Assembly (NCBI GenBank): GCA_038093515.1
Contig: JBBPSI010000001.1
Span: 186,001 to 250,000 of the forward strand
DNA from: Butyriboletus loyo
Lineage: Eukaryota > Basidiomycota > Agaricomycetes > Boletales > Boletaceae
Direction of reading: 5' to 3'
Length of the DNA stretch: 64,000 nucleotides
Shown here: positions 1 to 11,303 of the stretch, one piece after another
How positions within the stretch are numbered: position 1 is the first letter of the stretch
How the letters are laid out: the number at the start of each line of letters is the position of its first letter
Position numbers and translations under genes: made by a program
The notes under the pieces: generated by a model
The model's database searches: none
The model's input: the letters and a program-made list of their open reading frames with translations, nothing else
Told to the model about the DNA's origin: nothing

Positions 1-2400
1 GATTCCAATTGACTCTCGGGCGGTCTCAGGAACTTCGCAATTGCTTCAACGTACCCTCTGTGGTAGATGATCTCCATGTGGCGCATGCGAGCTATAAGAG
101 TAGTGTCTGCCCGCTGATCGAGTGGATTACTCTCAAATTTCAGGTAAAAGAAAGGCTCGTCGGATTCCGTATGTTTCCCTAGGCTGATCTGCTTGACTAT
201 ATGGTTCTTGACTTGCACAATTTGGGGATGAAGGGTATTCTTGGTGGTCCCATCGAACACACTCAATCCTCCAAGAGAGATCGATGCTTCGAAATTATCT
301 GGCCTTTGAATGAAATCAGCACAGAATGATTCAAAAACCATGGATATAACATCCACGGCCGCTCCTCTTGGATGACTCTTCAACGCAAAAGATCCCTTTC
401 TTAGCTCAGCTGCAACTCGCAGCTTTACAGCATCCTGGGGTGTTTCAAAGGAAGTCGCGATAGCAGACTTTTCGTCAAAGTCGAGGATATCATACAGCTG
501 CCTTCGTTGCTCCTCAGTTATCGAGCCGTTGAAAGCTGCATCCTCATTTTGAACATCGGAGTCTGCGGAGCTCCATAACCAAGATGTCCAGCTGCGTGCT
601 TGTTGTTTCTGAGCGCGCTCTTCCTCGAGCTTTTTGCGTTGTGCAATATCCTTCCGCAGGTGAGATCGCGCAATGGACCTGTAGAAGCGGATGTCTTCGT
701 ATGTCAGCTTGCGTTCCAACGCTCCGATTGAGGTAGCCTCCTGCTCCCAAATCACTGAACACGGAAAATCCGTCCATCGAAAGAATTACGTACGTGTTCT
801 CGGAGAGTTTTCATGAGTTTTCTTTCAAAAAGTTCCACATATTTGTTTCGATCGTCACGACGTTCCGCAAAGTATGCCCAAGTCCATTTGCGCCGTCGTT
901 CACGAACACTGTTTAATATGGCTAAACCAGCGAATCGCAGACGAGATCTTGCGCGATTGCTCGCGAAATCTTCATCGCTTGGGCGGAATTTGCGGTACTG
1001 GAGACTTGAGTAATTTGTGGTGGAGCATCCATATTTAAACTTACTTGATGTTGACGGATATAAAAATGGTACATATCCACAAGAGATATGACGTCCCGGT
1101 ATTGATTGTCATCCAGAGCTACGCCAATCTCCTCGAAACGTAGGTGTACATCAAAGTGAGGTGTCTTGTCGTCCATCTTATTGTTCACGACAATCTCCAG
1201 GAACTTGGTGAGACCATACCCCATCACACACGATACATTACTTACTCTGCCTTCCGCCGACACGGGACTAAGGATGAACTGGTGAGAGGAATTTTGACCA
1301 TTAAGGGAGATCTGCCCATAATGTGAGTTATAGTGGTAAACGTGGGTAATAGCATACCATATCCATAAACCTGCTCTTGGCTTCGTATGATGGTAAGCCG
1401 GTCATGCTGAGAGAATCCGTATCAAAGTAAATGGCCAGGGAGAGCAGGCTCGACAACTACATCACGATGAGCGACGCCGTAAAACATTTAGGATGCTACC
1501 TACTTTATGGATTGCGCCCGCGGTGCTTTCGATGAATGCCGGCTCCCAATGTTCATTGACCGACCGGATGGTGAAGCACGCGAGTGTGATTCCCGCAGCG
1601 AAAGGATGCTACAAGCAATGATATGGATCAAGAAGGGTTGGTCCAACGATCATACATACACCAGGAACACTCAGTTTGTCTTCGTATCTTACGTGTATAT
1701 TCTTGACTGTCACTTGCAGATTGTTGATTATTTTGGCAGTTAGAGAAGCCCAGAGACCCTGGGACTGAGGGGAAGCATCTGCGAAGCCAAACGTCATGAA
1801 GAAGTATTGATGTTGAGCTGAGAAGGTACACACCGAATGAAACCTCTGCCTGTCCGGGCATGTGCAACAACTCGGCATTCTTGAGGCGTTCTTGCTTAGT
1901 GGCTTGAGCCCTGCGTTCCTCCTCTTCGGGATCGATGTTCGTCTGCGGGGAAGGTACTACAAGGAGGTAGACATCTTCAATGAGTATTTCCACAGGCTGG
2001 TTACCCAAGTTGATCCAATGGAGGGACAGCGTGAATGTGCCGAGATATCCTGGAGACAGAATCTTAGCAAGTGTGAGAGAGCAAGATGTGTACCGACCTT
2101 CGAGCACGTCGACGGGAAGTCTGAACTTGTCAAGAGCACCTCTTTTGAGGCGTAGGTTCCGCAACGTCAGCTGACCTAGAGATGCACACGACGTTTACGG
2201 GAGTGAAAGCAGATAGAGTGAGCGGATCAACCTTGTCCTATGCCATAGTTGACCTGGTTCATATCGAGGTTCTCGACATACGGGGCGAGAATTCTGTTGA
2301 ATAGCTACGCGGATCGACGGTTAGACCGAGATTTGTGGACGATGTTGGAAGTGATACGGACGACGTTCAAAACTTCTTTTCCTGGGTCCAACCACCACAT
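1..2400 (-). CDS. VPS13: VPS13 lipid-transfer protein, N-terminal part (runs off left edge)
   Basis: Bridge-type lipid-transfer protein that moves bulk lipid between organelle membranes at contact sites. The start at 2400 gives MWWLDPGKEVLNV. An intron follows, then an exon reading LFNRILAPYVENLDMNQV (about 2235-2320), and then the chorein N-terminal block RLKRGALDKFRLPVDVLEG and EILIEDVYLLVVP (about 2164-1920). Further exons read NNLQVTVKNIHVRYEDKLS (about 1700) and HFDVHLRFEEIGVALDDNQY (about 1150). The frame stays open to base 1, ending near EAIAKFLRPPES. Only the first several hundred residues of a protein usually over 3000 residues long are here. Several short introns split the frame. 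The family call rests on the chorein N-terminus and is secure; the individual exon borders are approximate. Confidence 0.93.
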
Positions 2401-2789
2401 TGTGGAGAGACGAGGTTGGTAGGTGATTGCTCTGCCGAGCGGTCGTCGTCGTCGGTGAGGGTGTCGTTCGAGTGGCTCACACAGCAAGCGAAATAGGGCA
2501 TTGACAAACAAGGAAAGCGCAGCGTCGTCATCTCACATGACCTCACCCTTGTCTACTTCTGCGCCCGACGACGAGCGCGCGACTTTCACTGCATGGCGAC
2601 CGAGCGCGTGCGGGGACAGCGACTCGGACACGACCTTGATCGCCAGGTCATTTCTGCATGTCCTCGCCGGAGTCATATTGTCACGTAAATGCACGACAGT
2701 GTCACAGAGTGTGGTCACATACTGACCCGTCACGCTTCCTAACTTTGCGCGCGTTCTTTTATTTTTTTCCAACTTGTTCTTCCACCGTC
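2401..2789. promoter_or_regulatory. divergent promoter region VPS13 / ELO
   Basis: About 390 bp separates the ATG codons of VPS13 (minus) and the ELO elongase (plus). No convincing gene lies in it. A T-rich tract at 2756-2770, just before the ELO start codon, is the only compositional feature I see. A shared promoter is inferred from the head-to-head layout. Confidence 0.45.
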
Positions 2790-4023
2790 ATGGCCCCCCT
2801 CGCCGACTTCCTCCTCACCATCTTGCCTGCCGACGTTCTCCCTTACCATCTATCTCACTATGTCGCAGGCAAGACCCCCATCTCAACCCTGCCTGTCGTG
2901 TCGGCGATCCTTGCGTCCTACCTCGCCGTCATTTTTGGCACTCAGGAAGTCATGAGGGAACGTCCCCCACAAAAACTCAACACTCTCTTCCGCATTCACA
3001 ATGCTTTCTTGTCACTGGGAAGTGCCCTTCTTCTTGCTCTGATGCTCGAAGAGGTGGCGTCAATATGGGTCAAGTCAGGCACATACGCTACAATGTGTAA
3101 TGAAGCATCATGGACACCGGTGGGTCCTTTCCAGTCCCTTTCATCGCTCGCTCATCTTAGCCAACCACTCCAGAGACTTGAATTTTACTACATGATTAAT
3201 TACTACTTCAAATACATTGAGCTTTTCGACACCGTCTTCTTGGCCATGAAGAAGAAGCCTTTGGGTATGTGCCTCCGTCCTCGTCTCGGTAGCCCACCTT
3301 TGACAGTGTCCACGATTAGCCTTCCTGCATGTCTTCCACCACTCTGCAACGGCTTTGTTATGTTTCATACAATTAAATGGCAAGACGAGCGTTGTAAGTC
3401 CCAGCCTGTTACTTGTCCGTTTCACTCGTCCCAATGTTCCATGTCAGTCGTGGGTTGTCATTTCCCTGAACCTTTTGGTCCACGTCATTATGTGTGAGTG
3501 CCTGGGTGGATTATTGGCGCGGTTGCTCACTGGGCTACAGATTATTACTATTACGCGACGGCCGGTGGAGCCAAGATTTGGGTATGTCCATTGCTACCAT
3601 AGTTCGCGTCTCTCTCACGCAGGTCTCTAGTGGAAGAAATACTTGACAACTATGCAGATTACGCAGTTCGTCATCGATCTTTTCATTGTCTACTTTGGCA
3701 GTACGTGTGGGCTGATTGTTCAGAGGTTGGAAGGTGCTGACGCCTAGTATAGCCTACCAGCACTTTGCGAATTCCCGTTTCCCTCAGTTACCTCATATCG
3801 CGAACTGCGCTGGAACGGAGACCGCTGCGTTGTTTGGATGCGGACTCCTTTCAAGCTATCTCGTGCTCTTCATCAAATTTTACATTCAGACATATCAAAA
3901 ACCTGCAAAGGGGAAGAAACATGTTGTCAACGGCAATGGTCATGCCAACACGACAGGGTATGATTGTGTTCATGGTGTGGAGCGTCATCTCACGTAGCAC
4001 ATTGCAGGCCCAAGCAAGAGTAG
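2790..4023 (+). CDS. ELO-family very-long-chain fatty acid elongase (3-ketoacyl-CoA synthase)
   Basis: ER membrane condensing enzyme that adds two carbons from malonyl-CoA to acyl-CoA for sphingolipid and glycerolipid chains. The start [12 protein letters not shown] at 2790 follows a T-rich leader. Exon 1 carries membrane segments and then [10 protein letters not shown]. Later exons read [25 protein letters not shown], and the family histidine box [12 protein letters not shown] (about 3325-3360). [28 protein letters not shown] and [20 protein letters not shown] follow. The last coding exon ends in a lysine-rich tail and a stop at 4021-4023. At least six introns are needed, most with clear GT/AG ends. 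The match to the ELO/FEN1/SUR4 family is strong. Which of the fungal ELO paralogues it is cannot be told from motifs alone. Confidence 0.93.
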
Positions 4024-4596
4024 CGTGACTCGGACTGTTTGGACGCCATTTTCTGGCTTGCACTCGTTTCATTTACTGCTGATCGCTGCAATGCGTCATT
4101 CAAGAGTTTACATCCTACGTCCAGTCGTTTCGTGTTGTCATAATGTTCCCTCCTTGCTCGTGTCCTTGCGATCAGGGCTATTTTCTGCATACCGGCACTT
4201 CTGAGACTAGATCTTTCTTGAGGCTGTTTTTTATACCAATGGTTGTTGTGGTGCTGGATTTGGGAGACTCTCTATGACGTTGTAGTAGCAATGGCATCAG
4301 AGAATTTCGAGTGAGAGTGTGTTGCCCCGCTTGTCCCGCCATGTCACTCAATGAGCCCCACGTCCTTGAAGAGGCTTCCCCTTGCGAGTTCATCGTCTCT
4401 GCCGAGCTCTACGTCCCTTCTCCAGCAGCCCTCGGTCTACGCAAGGTCGGCCCCATGCCTCTTTCTGCCTTCCACTTTCTCTCACCGCTCTCCCTAGCCC
4501 GCAATTTCACGCCGCAAAGTCGATCGCAGGGAGCTCGGTAAATCTGTCGAAGATGTCCCCAAGAAGCTCAAAGGTCCGCAATACGCCCCATGAACA
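4024..4596 (+). other. ELO 3' region and unresolved 5' part of the RasGAP gene
   Basis: The first part should hold the ELO 3' UTR and the RasGAP promoter. From the ATG at 4341 a frame reads AELYVPSPAALGLRKVG, which looks like coding N-terminus. The neighbouring frame reads NTPHEQWYPL near 4578-4607, and the main RasGAP frame begins VPAESCPIEK. The three pieces lie in three frames, with an in-frame TGA at 4591-4593. I could not connect them with ordinary introns, so this may be true N-terminal exon(s) with a lesion, or a misread intron. Confidence 0.35.
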
Positions 4597-7506
4597 ATGG
4601 TACCCGCTGAGTCATGCCCTATAGAGAAATCAAGTTGGATATCGCTCACTCGCTTCCCTCCTGGATCGCTCCAGTGGAGGCCAGCGACGTGCAAGTTATT
4701 GGACGAAGATGACCGCTGCCTCCTGAATATCTATGTCGATGTATGGCGTTCTCGTCCACCGTTATCCTTACGTGACTCACAAGCGGTCAAGGAAACAATT
4801 CTATATCAGACGGTGTACTTGCACATGCTCAACCACACGGACATTCGCTACGCCGATCCATCACTGTTCCTCCGCAAGAATTGTATCGGTATATCCTCTG
4901 CCGGGTGCGGCTTCATCTTCCTCCCATCTTTCTCTCTCGTTGATCCCTGGAATACAGTGGACAACGATGGACTCCCGGTCCCGGCTCCGAACAGATGTAT
5001 CTTCACTTTGGTGATACTGATGCTTGTAACACGTGGCTCGTTCTCCTTCGATCCTATGCCAGGCCCGAGATATACGGTCAACAATGCATTCCATCAGATG
5101 GCGGATTGTATCGCATGTGGCGTCAAGTCGAACTCACTGTGATGCAAGGACGCAACCTTGGGAATCAGAAACCCTTCGTCGACGCCGGCGCAAGTTGCTC
5201 GACACTCGCCGAAGACTCCAGGATGGAGTCTGACCCCGTCGACTTGGATGTCTTCTGCGAAATTCACATAAATGACAACCTTTGCGGTCGAACGACTGTG
5301 ATGAAGGGTATAGGCTCTCCAGATTGGCACGAAAGCTTTTTGTTTGCAGACTTGCCACGTTTTGAAACTCTAGAAGTCTTGTTATGGAGGGAGAAACGGC
5401 TTGTGAAGCCGACGCTCCTCGGTTCGACCCGCATTGCACTCACCAATTTCCGCAGAAGTGAAGACGTGGAGGGGTGGTTCCCTGTTATACAGTCAAGTAG
5501 TATTTTGACTGGTATTCAAGTCGGTGAGATACGCATGAAGCTCAAGGTTGATGAGTGAGTTGTCCGTGTCATATGTCTTTCCAAGTACTGCTCAACCTCT
5601 GCCGCAGAGAGATTATTCTCCCTCACTCTAGCTACTCTGGTATGCTCACGGTGAGATACGAAACTGTCACTGGGGTCAGCTTGGCCACCCATTGTTCCTG
5701 TCCTTTAGGTACTCGATACACGCAACGTTTTGGAGTGGATGAACGACTTTGAGCGCAAGCTCCAACTGCGTACCTTGTCCGAACAATTGATGTTCATCGC
5801 CATTGCCAAGGGCGTCCTCGTCGAACATATCACACAATATGCGGATCGTGAAGTAGACGGCACGCCTAGCTGTACGAGTTGTTTGCCATTCCAAAGGTGT
5901 CTCTTGTAACTGATTTCCCCAGCACACAGTACGCTATTTAGAGGCAATACTATATTTACGAAGACGATGGAACTTGCAATGGCTTTCTACGGGAGGGGGT
6001 TTTTAGAGGCAAGCATTGGAAAAATCATTCGTCAAATTTGCTTCGAAAAGGTAACTATTGAAGTCGACCCAAACCGTAGCGGCAAAAGTCCTAAGGACGT
6101 CGAGCGTGGGGTTGAACAGTTGGTGGAGTGGTGTCAGATGACATGGGATTCTGTCTACACCCATAGGGGCGATTGCCCTCAGTATGTACTCGTTCAAAAC
6201 CATCACTTCCTCACTGACGTGGTCGCTGCTCAGCGAAATGCGCAGGTTGTTTGAACATATCCGGAAGCTTGTTGAGGATCGGTATAAAACAAAAGATGGA
6301 CAGGACACACAGAACAGAGAGCTCCCCTGGCAGAGCGTCTCCGCTTTTTGTTTTCTTCGCTTTATCGTGCCTGCTATTCTTCATCCACACCTGTTTGGAT
6401 TAACGCCAGGTAATTCGACAATTCAATAGTCTGCCTCCTAGAACACAAACTTACATCACGCAGGACTACCCGGCGCTACAGTACAGCGTAGCCTCACGTT
6501 GATTGCTAAAGTCATACAGAGTCTAGCCAACCTCAACGTCGTAAGGCTGCGAACCTTGTATCTCATTGAATGCAGCTAATATAGACATATGGCCCAGACC
6601 GTGCAAAAAGAGGAATACATGCGCGGGGTCAAGAATTTTCTCCAGAAAAATCTTTCAGCAATGGTGGATTACATTCTGGTTGTCTCCACGCCGATCCATG
6701 ATACGTGCAACCCTCGCTCTGGCCACCCTGCTTTCAGTCATCAACGCCTTGAAGTCGTGAATTCCTTACATCAACGGGGTTCGACTATCCCGATTCTCGA
6801 GAGAGAGGCTATCCCCCTTCTCCCTCACGTCCTCGATATACCGAGACACCTTGCGTACGTCAGTTCATCCTTGATGCGCAGCGCAAGACTCGTTGGTTCA
6901 AAAGTCAACTCGGTTGAAAACGACCATTTATCCGATCTATGTTCCCGATGCTTCGAAGTTGAGGAAATTACACTACAGCGTGTCAGTCAGCTTGCCACCG
7001 TTCAATCCCATCCAGTCGCCCTGAGATGGGATGTTCTTCGACCTCACTTGCTGGACGAAACTCGCCACTCGCCACCCTCACCTACATCTCCCATCGGTCA
7101 TGCTCGTTCACAATCATTTCGACCCTCTACTGCTCCTTCATCGTCCGACCGGCCTCTTCCGCCTAGCTCCTACCCTTTACCCGATAGTCCTCTCCCCCCC
7201 AATCCCGTTCCTGGCGACCTCACTGTCTTCCGACGAGGCTCTGTCCCTGAAATCTCTTCACATAGATCTCCGACGTCTTTCGAGGGAAAAGTGCCACGTA
7301 CGCTAAGCCAGCCGCGCTCCTTGCGACCCAAATCGATATCAACCGATTCAATTTCGACTTTAATATGCAATTCTGCTGAGCAGTCACATACCCCCTCGCC
7401 TTCTGTACACTTGCTTCAGAGTTCAGATGCATCATCGGTAGTGGCGTCGAATGAATCTGGTAAAAAAACAAAGAACATTTTCAACGGCCTTTTAATTCGA
7501 CGATGA
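4597..7506 (+). CDS. Ras GTPase-activating protein with C2 domain (BUD2/GAP1-like)
   Basis: Switches off a Ras/Rap-type GTPase by stimulating GTP hydrolysis, probably for polarity or budding-site control as with BUD2. A PH-like N-terminal part (TILYQTVYLHMLNHTDIRYA; QMYLHFGDTDACNTW) precedes VELTVMQGRNLG and a C2 domain (FCEIHINDNLCGRTTV, about 5250-5550). The RasGAP catalytic domain follows. Its arginine finger sits in STLFRGNTIFTK (Arg codon 5940-5942), and the hallmark FLRFIVPAILHP lies at about 6355-6385. A long Ser/Pro-rich tail ends at NIFNGLLIRR with the stop at 7504-7506. The first in-frame ATG in the PH-region frame is 4597, but the true start may lie upstream at 4341. The exon joins near 4890-4995 are also unclear. 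The catalytic residues appear intact. Confidence 0.85.
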
Positions 7507-7674
7507 TCCACCCCAGCACCGGCCTTGCAACAAGTCACCCAAACCAAATACTAACTGCCCCACCATTCTTTTATTTTTACTCTTTTTCTAAATTGCTGTG
7601 GATATATTATGTCTGTAGTATACAAGTTTTGGATATTACTAATGCCATGGAAGGCATGGAGTGATTAATGACGG

Positions 7675-10600
7675 TTATGAGTCTGTCTTGAGTACCGTCT
7701 CCACCAGCTTCCGTACTTCGGCCGCCACGTCTTCTGAAGTACTCCTGACTGTGATGCGACATAACTTTTTACACACAATTTAGTTTTTAGTTTTGAGCGG
7801 ATTGTGCATGGTCAAGAAAACATACCTTTGCTTCGCGATTTGGCTCAAGGCGAAGCAAGCACCCAACGTTGCCGTCTACAGAGGTATGGAGAACCCCGAC
7901 TCCAATGAGATTGTTCGGATTAGGGTCAATGTCTTCTAGGATCTCCAAATGATTACCGGTGATCACTTGTCGGTTGCGTGCGAGATCAATGTGGCCCGTG
8001 CTGTCCAATGCTATTGGGAAAACAGCCTGTGACTCCCTCGGTGGCCCCCCAATCAACTTCCAACGTTCAAAGAAATCTACCTGTCCAAATTTGACACCTT
8101 CGAAGAACTTTGTAATCGTGATCGGGAGTCGTATTGAGATGGATTGATGGGCTCCCGCAAGGAAGGATACAGTCAAGATGGGGAACGAAGTAAACACCTT
8201 CTTGCACTCGACGTGCAAGATTTGTTGGCTTTGAGTACGCGGGGCGAGTACGTTCTGGGGGATTTTAGCAAATGTAGCGGAGAGCGCATCCGGGTCGCTG
8301 ACGTGAACAACAGACGTGAACGATGTGAGAGGAGCGGAAACTTTGTTTCCAAAGTATATGGCGAGCTGCCCGAGGTGGCCCTGGAATCTTGACTTGATAC
8401 CAACCTGAATCTGGACATCTTCGTAGAGTACCCCTTCTGTACTACATATCAGCTTGTGGAACCACTTGTCGATACCAGGCCCGACGGTAAGCCGGGGGAC
8501 TGCCTCGGGTTCTAAGGGTTGACTGGTTGCAGACAAATCAAGGCCTGCGAGCGAGTTCATCGCGCCATCTGCATCCGGAGTGCCCGAGGCTGTAGCCGAA
8601 CTGTTCAGGAGCGCATTCTTGTTCTTGGTCATTTGCCGTTTCGCTAATTGGCGCTCGAGGTTGATCTCCTTTCCCCCATGTACCCAGGTCCGCTTGTCTT
8701 CCGTATCACCGAGCTTGCGATTCAGTCGACTCATTAATCCGCTGACTCTAGGTGGAAATGGGGGCATCTCCTCGCAAACATTCTGCAGCACTTCGTCGTC
8801 ATCGGACCGGCATGCGAGCGCATAGAACTCGCAGGCACGCTGTTGGAGCTCGGCATCAAGAACATGCCTATAACGTTCGAAGATGTTGACCAGCTGGGGC
8901 TTGATTTCTGGAAAGACATTGACCCATTTGATATAAGTAGAGAGGAGTATGGAGCGTGTGGCGGCTATGCAGAACTGTGATTTCGAGTGTAGTACTTGAA
9001 ACTGTTCAATGGGGCTATATCCTGGTTCATTTGCAATGAGATGGCCATATTCACCCAAGATATAGCCTGTTACACCGACAGTCAGAATTACGAAACGGTC
9101 GCGAAGTGTGTATCATACCTCCAACTTTAACCAGACTCTCATGCGCGACAGGCGTCTTGAGATGCTCGATGACAACCCTTGCGGCATACTCCTGAAGGTC
9201 CTCTGTGTTGGTAACAATCTGTACCACTCGATACCACACTTCTTCTCCAACATGATCACCAGCAGCGCTGATAAGCTGCAATATGGTATCGACATACCAT
9301 TTGTAGGAGCTCGCATATTTTTCAGTAAGGATGGCAATTTTGAGTACCATTTCTTCCCGCAACACGTAGTCGGCAACCTTGAGATATCGGAGGAGTTCAC
9401 CGACGATCAATTCCGAGTTGTCGACGTCACACATGCTGTAGAGTAGATCCAGGGCACGTCTCCGAACGGAGATATCCTTGTCGCGAAGGGACAAGATTAT
9501 CGTGCCTTGGTGTTTCTTCAAGGGATCAAGGGAATCTGCGCGCGCTGCGAGATGAGCCATGGTGTCCAAACCGAGATACCGAACATTTGTCTCCTTGGAA
9601 GAGATAAAGCGAGCGAGGAGAACAGCAGCTGTGTCCACCAGAGGTGAGTTGGTGTCCAAGTGAATGGCGAGACCGATGGCTTCAAAAAGGACTGCGTGCT
9701 GGGCATTATTGTGCTGCACATTTCTTGAAGGTTCGGCACTGTTATTCATGATCGTTTGGAGCACCTCGTTCAATGCGTTACGAAGCGTGGAGTCCTCTGT
9801 GAATTCTGTTGGACGACATGCTTCGTAAAGACAACCGACACGCACCTGTCGGGGGATAATATTGTAAAAGTCGTAGGAGCTTCACTTGTAACCACGGAGT
9901 GGGAACTTTGTAGTAGGCATATGTTGCCGAGTACTCATGTTGGATGACCAACTACAGAAACATGAATCCGCTCCCAAGGTACGATAGCATGACATACTCA
10001 CACGATATAAACGATCAACAGCCTTGGTGTAGCATACCGCAAAGGCATCAAGGTGGTCTTGGGCGAGGGCCATAACCAGACTTGTCACGCATAAAACAAC
10101 ACCCTAAGGGTTGTATATCAGAGATGTATAGGGAAAGACAGCTTCAAAACGTGCCAAATCCGGATCATCTATGATGGATACCAAGCGCAACGCCCATTCT
10201 GCCGCAGGGATGACTTCAGGATGCTTCCGGTACAATCGCAACAGCGTCAACGCTGCTTTTTTCTTGACGAACGTCTGAGAAGTCCTGTGGTACGATTAGT
10301 GGCCAAGTTTGAAAAGCGAGAAGAAATAAACTTCACGGTGAAATGAGAAGTCGGTGTACATCCTCCGAAAGAGCCTCTGCCATCTCGCTGCTACCAACGT
10401 TTGCTATTGCGTGCAAAGCAAGGCAGTTGTTGACTTCGTTATTCTCGTTCAGATCTTTTCGTATGGAATTCACGACTAAACGGAGGAAATCCGAATTCTC
10501 GTGCATGAGGAGCGTAACAGCAAGGTATCCCTGTCGACATCGTGAGATGCCGTCCAAAACTGAAACGCTCGAGACCATACGATCTGTTTCTCTGAATACT

Positions 10601-11002
10601 TGGAGCTCGCTATGAGGTTGACGGCCTCCATGTGTCCAACATCGACCTTGTAGCCCAGTATATACGTGAAGATGATCTTCGCAACATATCTGGAGACGCG
10701 CAAATTCAGATCGAACGTGGGATGGACGGCGATGCTCCTGAGCTTACTTCTTCTTCTGATAACCGTCAAGGTTTCCGTCTGGTAATACCCTATGAGCCTA
10801 GATGGCGCGAATGTGCCAGGAGAGGGCAGACCTTTGAACTTCTTGCGGATATTAGCCATCTCCTTGTTTATCCTCTTCTCTTCTAGCTCGCGCACGCGTG
10901 CCCCACGGATGTCCGCGATGAACTTGGACGACATCAGTTGGAAACCGGATTGGCAGGACAGACGAGACTTACCTGGGTCAAACCACGCATGTTGGCAGCC
11001 AT
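7675..11002 (-). CDS. APL3: AP-2 complex subunit alpha (alpha-adaptin)
   Basis: Large subunit of the AP-2 clathrin adaptor, which binds PtdIns(4,5)P2 and cargo at the plasma membrane in endocytosis. Exon 1 at 11002 reads MAANMRGLTQ. It splices to FIADIRGARVRELEEKRINK and then to the HEAT-repeat trunk (YILGYKVDVGHMEAVNLI; VLLARFISSKETNVRYLGLD). The hinge and ear lie in the large exon 7787-9058, with GPGIDKWFHKLICSTEGVLY and IRLPITITKFFEGVKFGQVD. A last small exon gives LCRITVRSTSEDVAAEVRKL and the stop at 7675-7677. It is convergent with the RasGAP gene, leaving about 170 bp between stops. The ear sequence supports alpha rather than the gamma or beta adaptins. Confidence 0.94.
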
Positions 11003-11119
11003 CTTGGCAGGATTCAAGCGAGTCGCTGGTCGGATCTACAAAGGTTTTTGTGGTGAACTGAGCTTGCTGGTAGTTCGCCCTGTCTGCCAGAGATGCTCAA
11101 TTACGAATGTGTGGATCAG

Positions 11120-11149
11120 TAGTACTGGTGTGTTTAGTACTGGTGTGTT
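11120..11149. repeat. 15-bp perfect tandem repeat upstream of AP-2 alpha
   Basis: Two perfect adjacent copies of TAGTACTGGTGTGTT (11120-11134 and 11135-11149), followed by a partial GGTGTG. They lie about 120 bp upstream of the alpha-adaptin start codon on its 5' side, in the roughly 300-bp gap before the helicase stop. No coding sense was found in the gap. Confidence 0.8.
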
Positions 11150-11303
11150 GGTGTGAAAGGAGACGTAAATAACTCAAGTCAAGTTTTCCAAACTCAGTAG
11201 TAAATTCCAGCACACATTAATTGAACGAGATACTAAAGTACATGACGGATGATAGAGATGGGATGTGCGTCTATAATGAATGCTGTCCGCGATGCCAGTC
11301 TAA

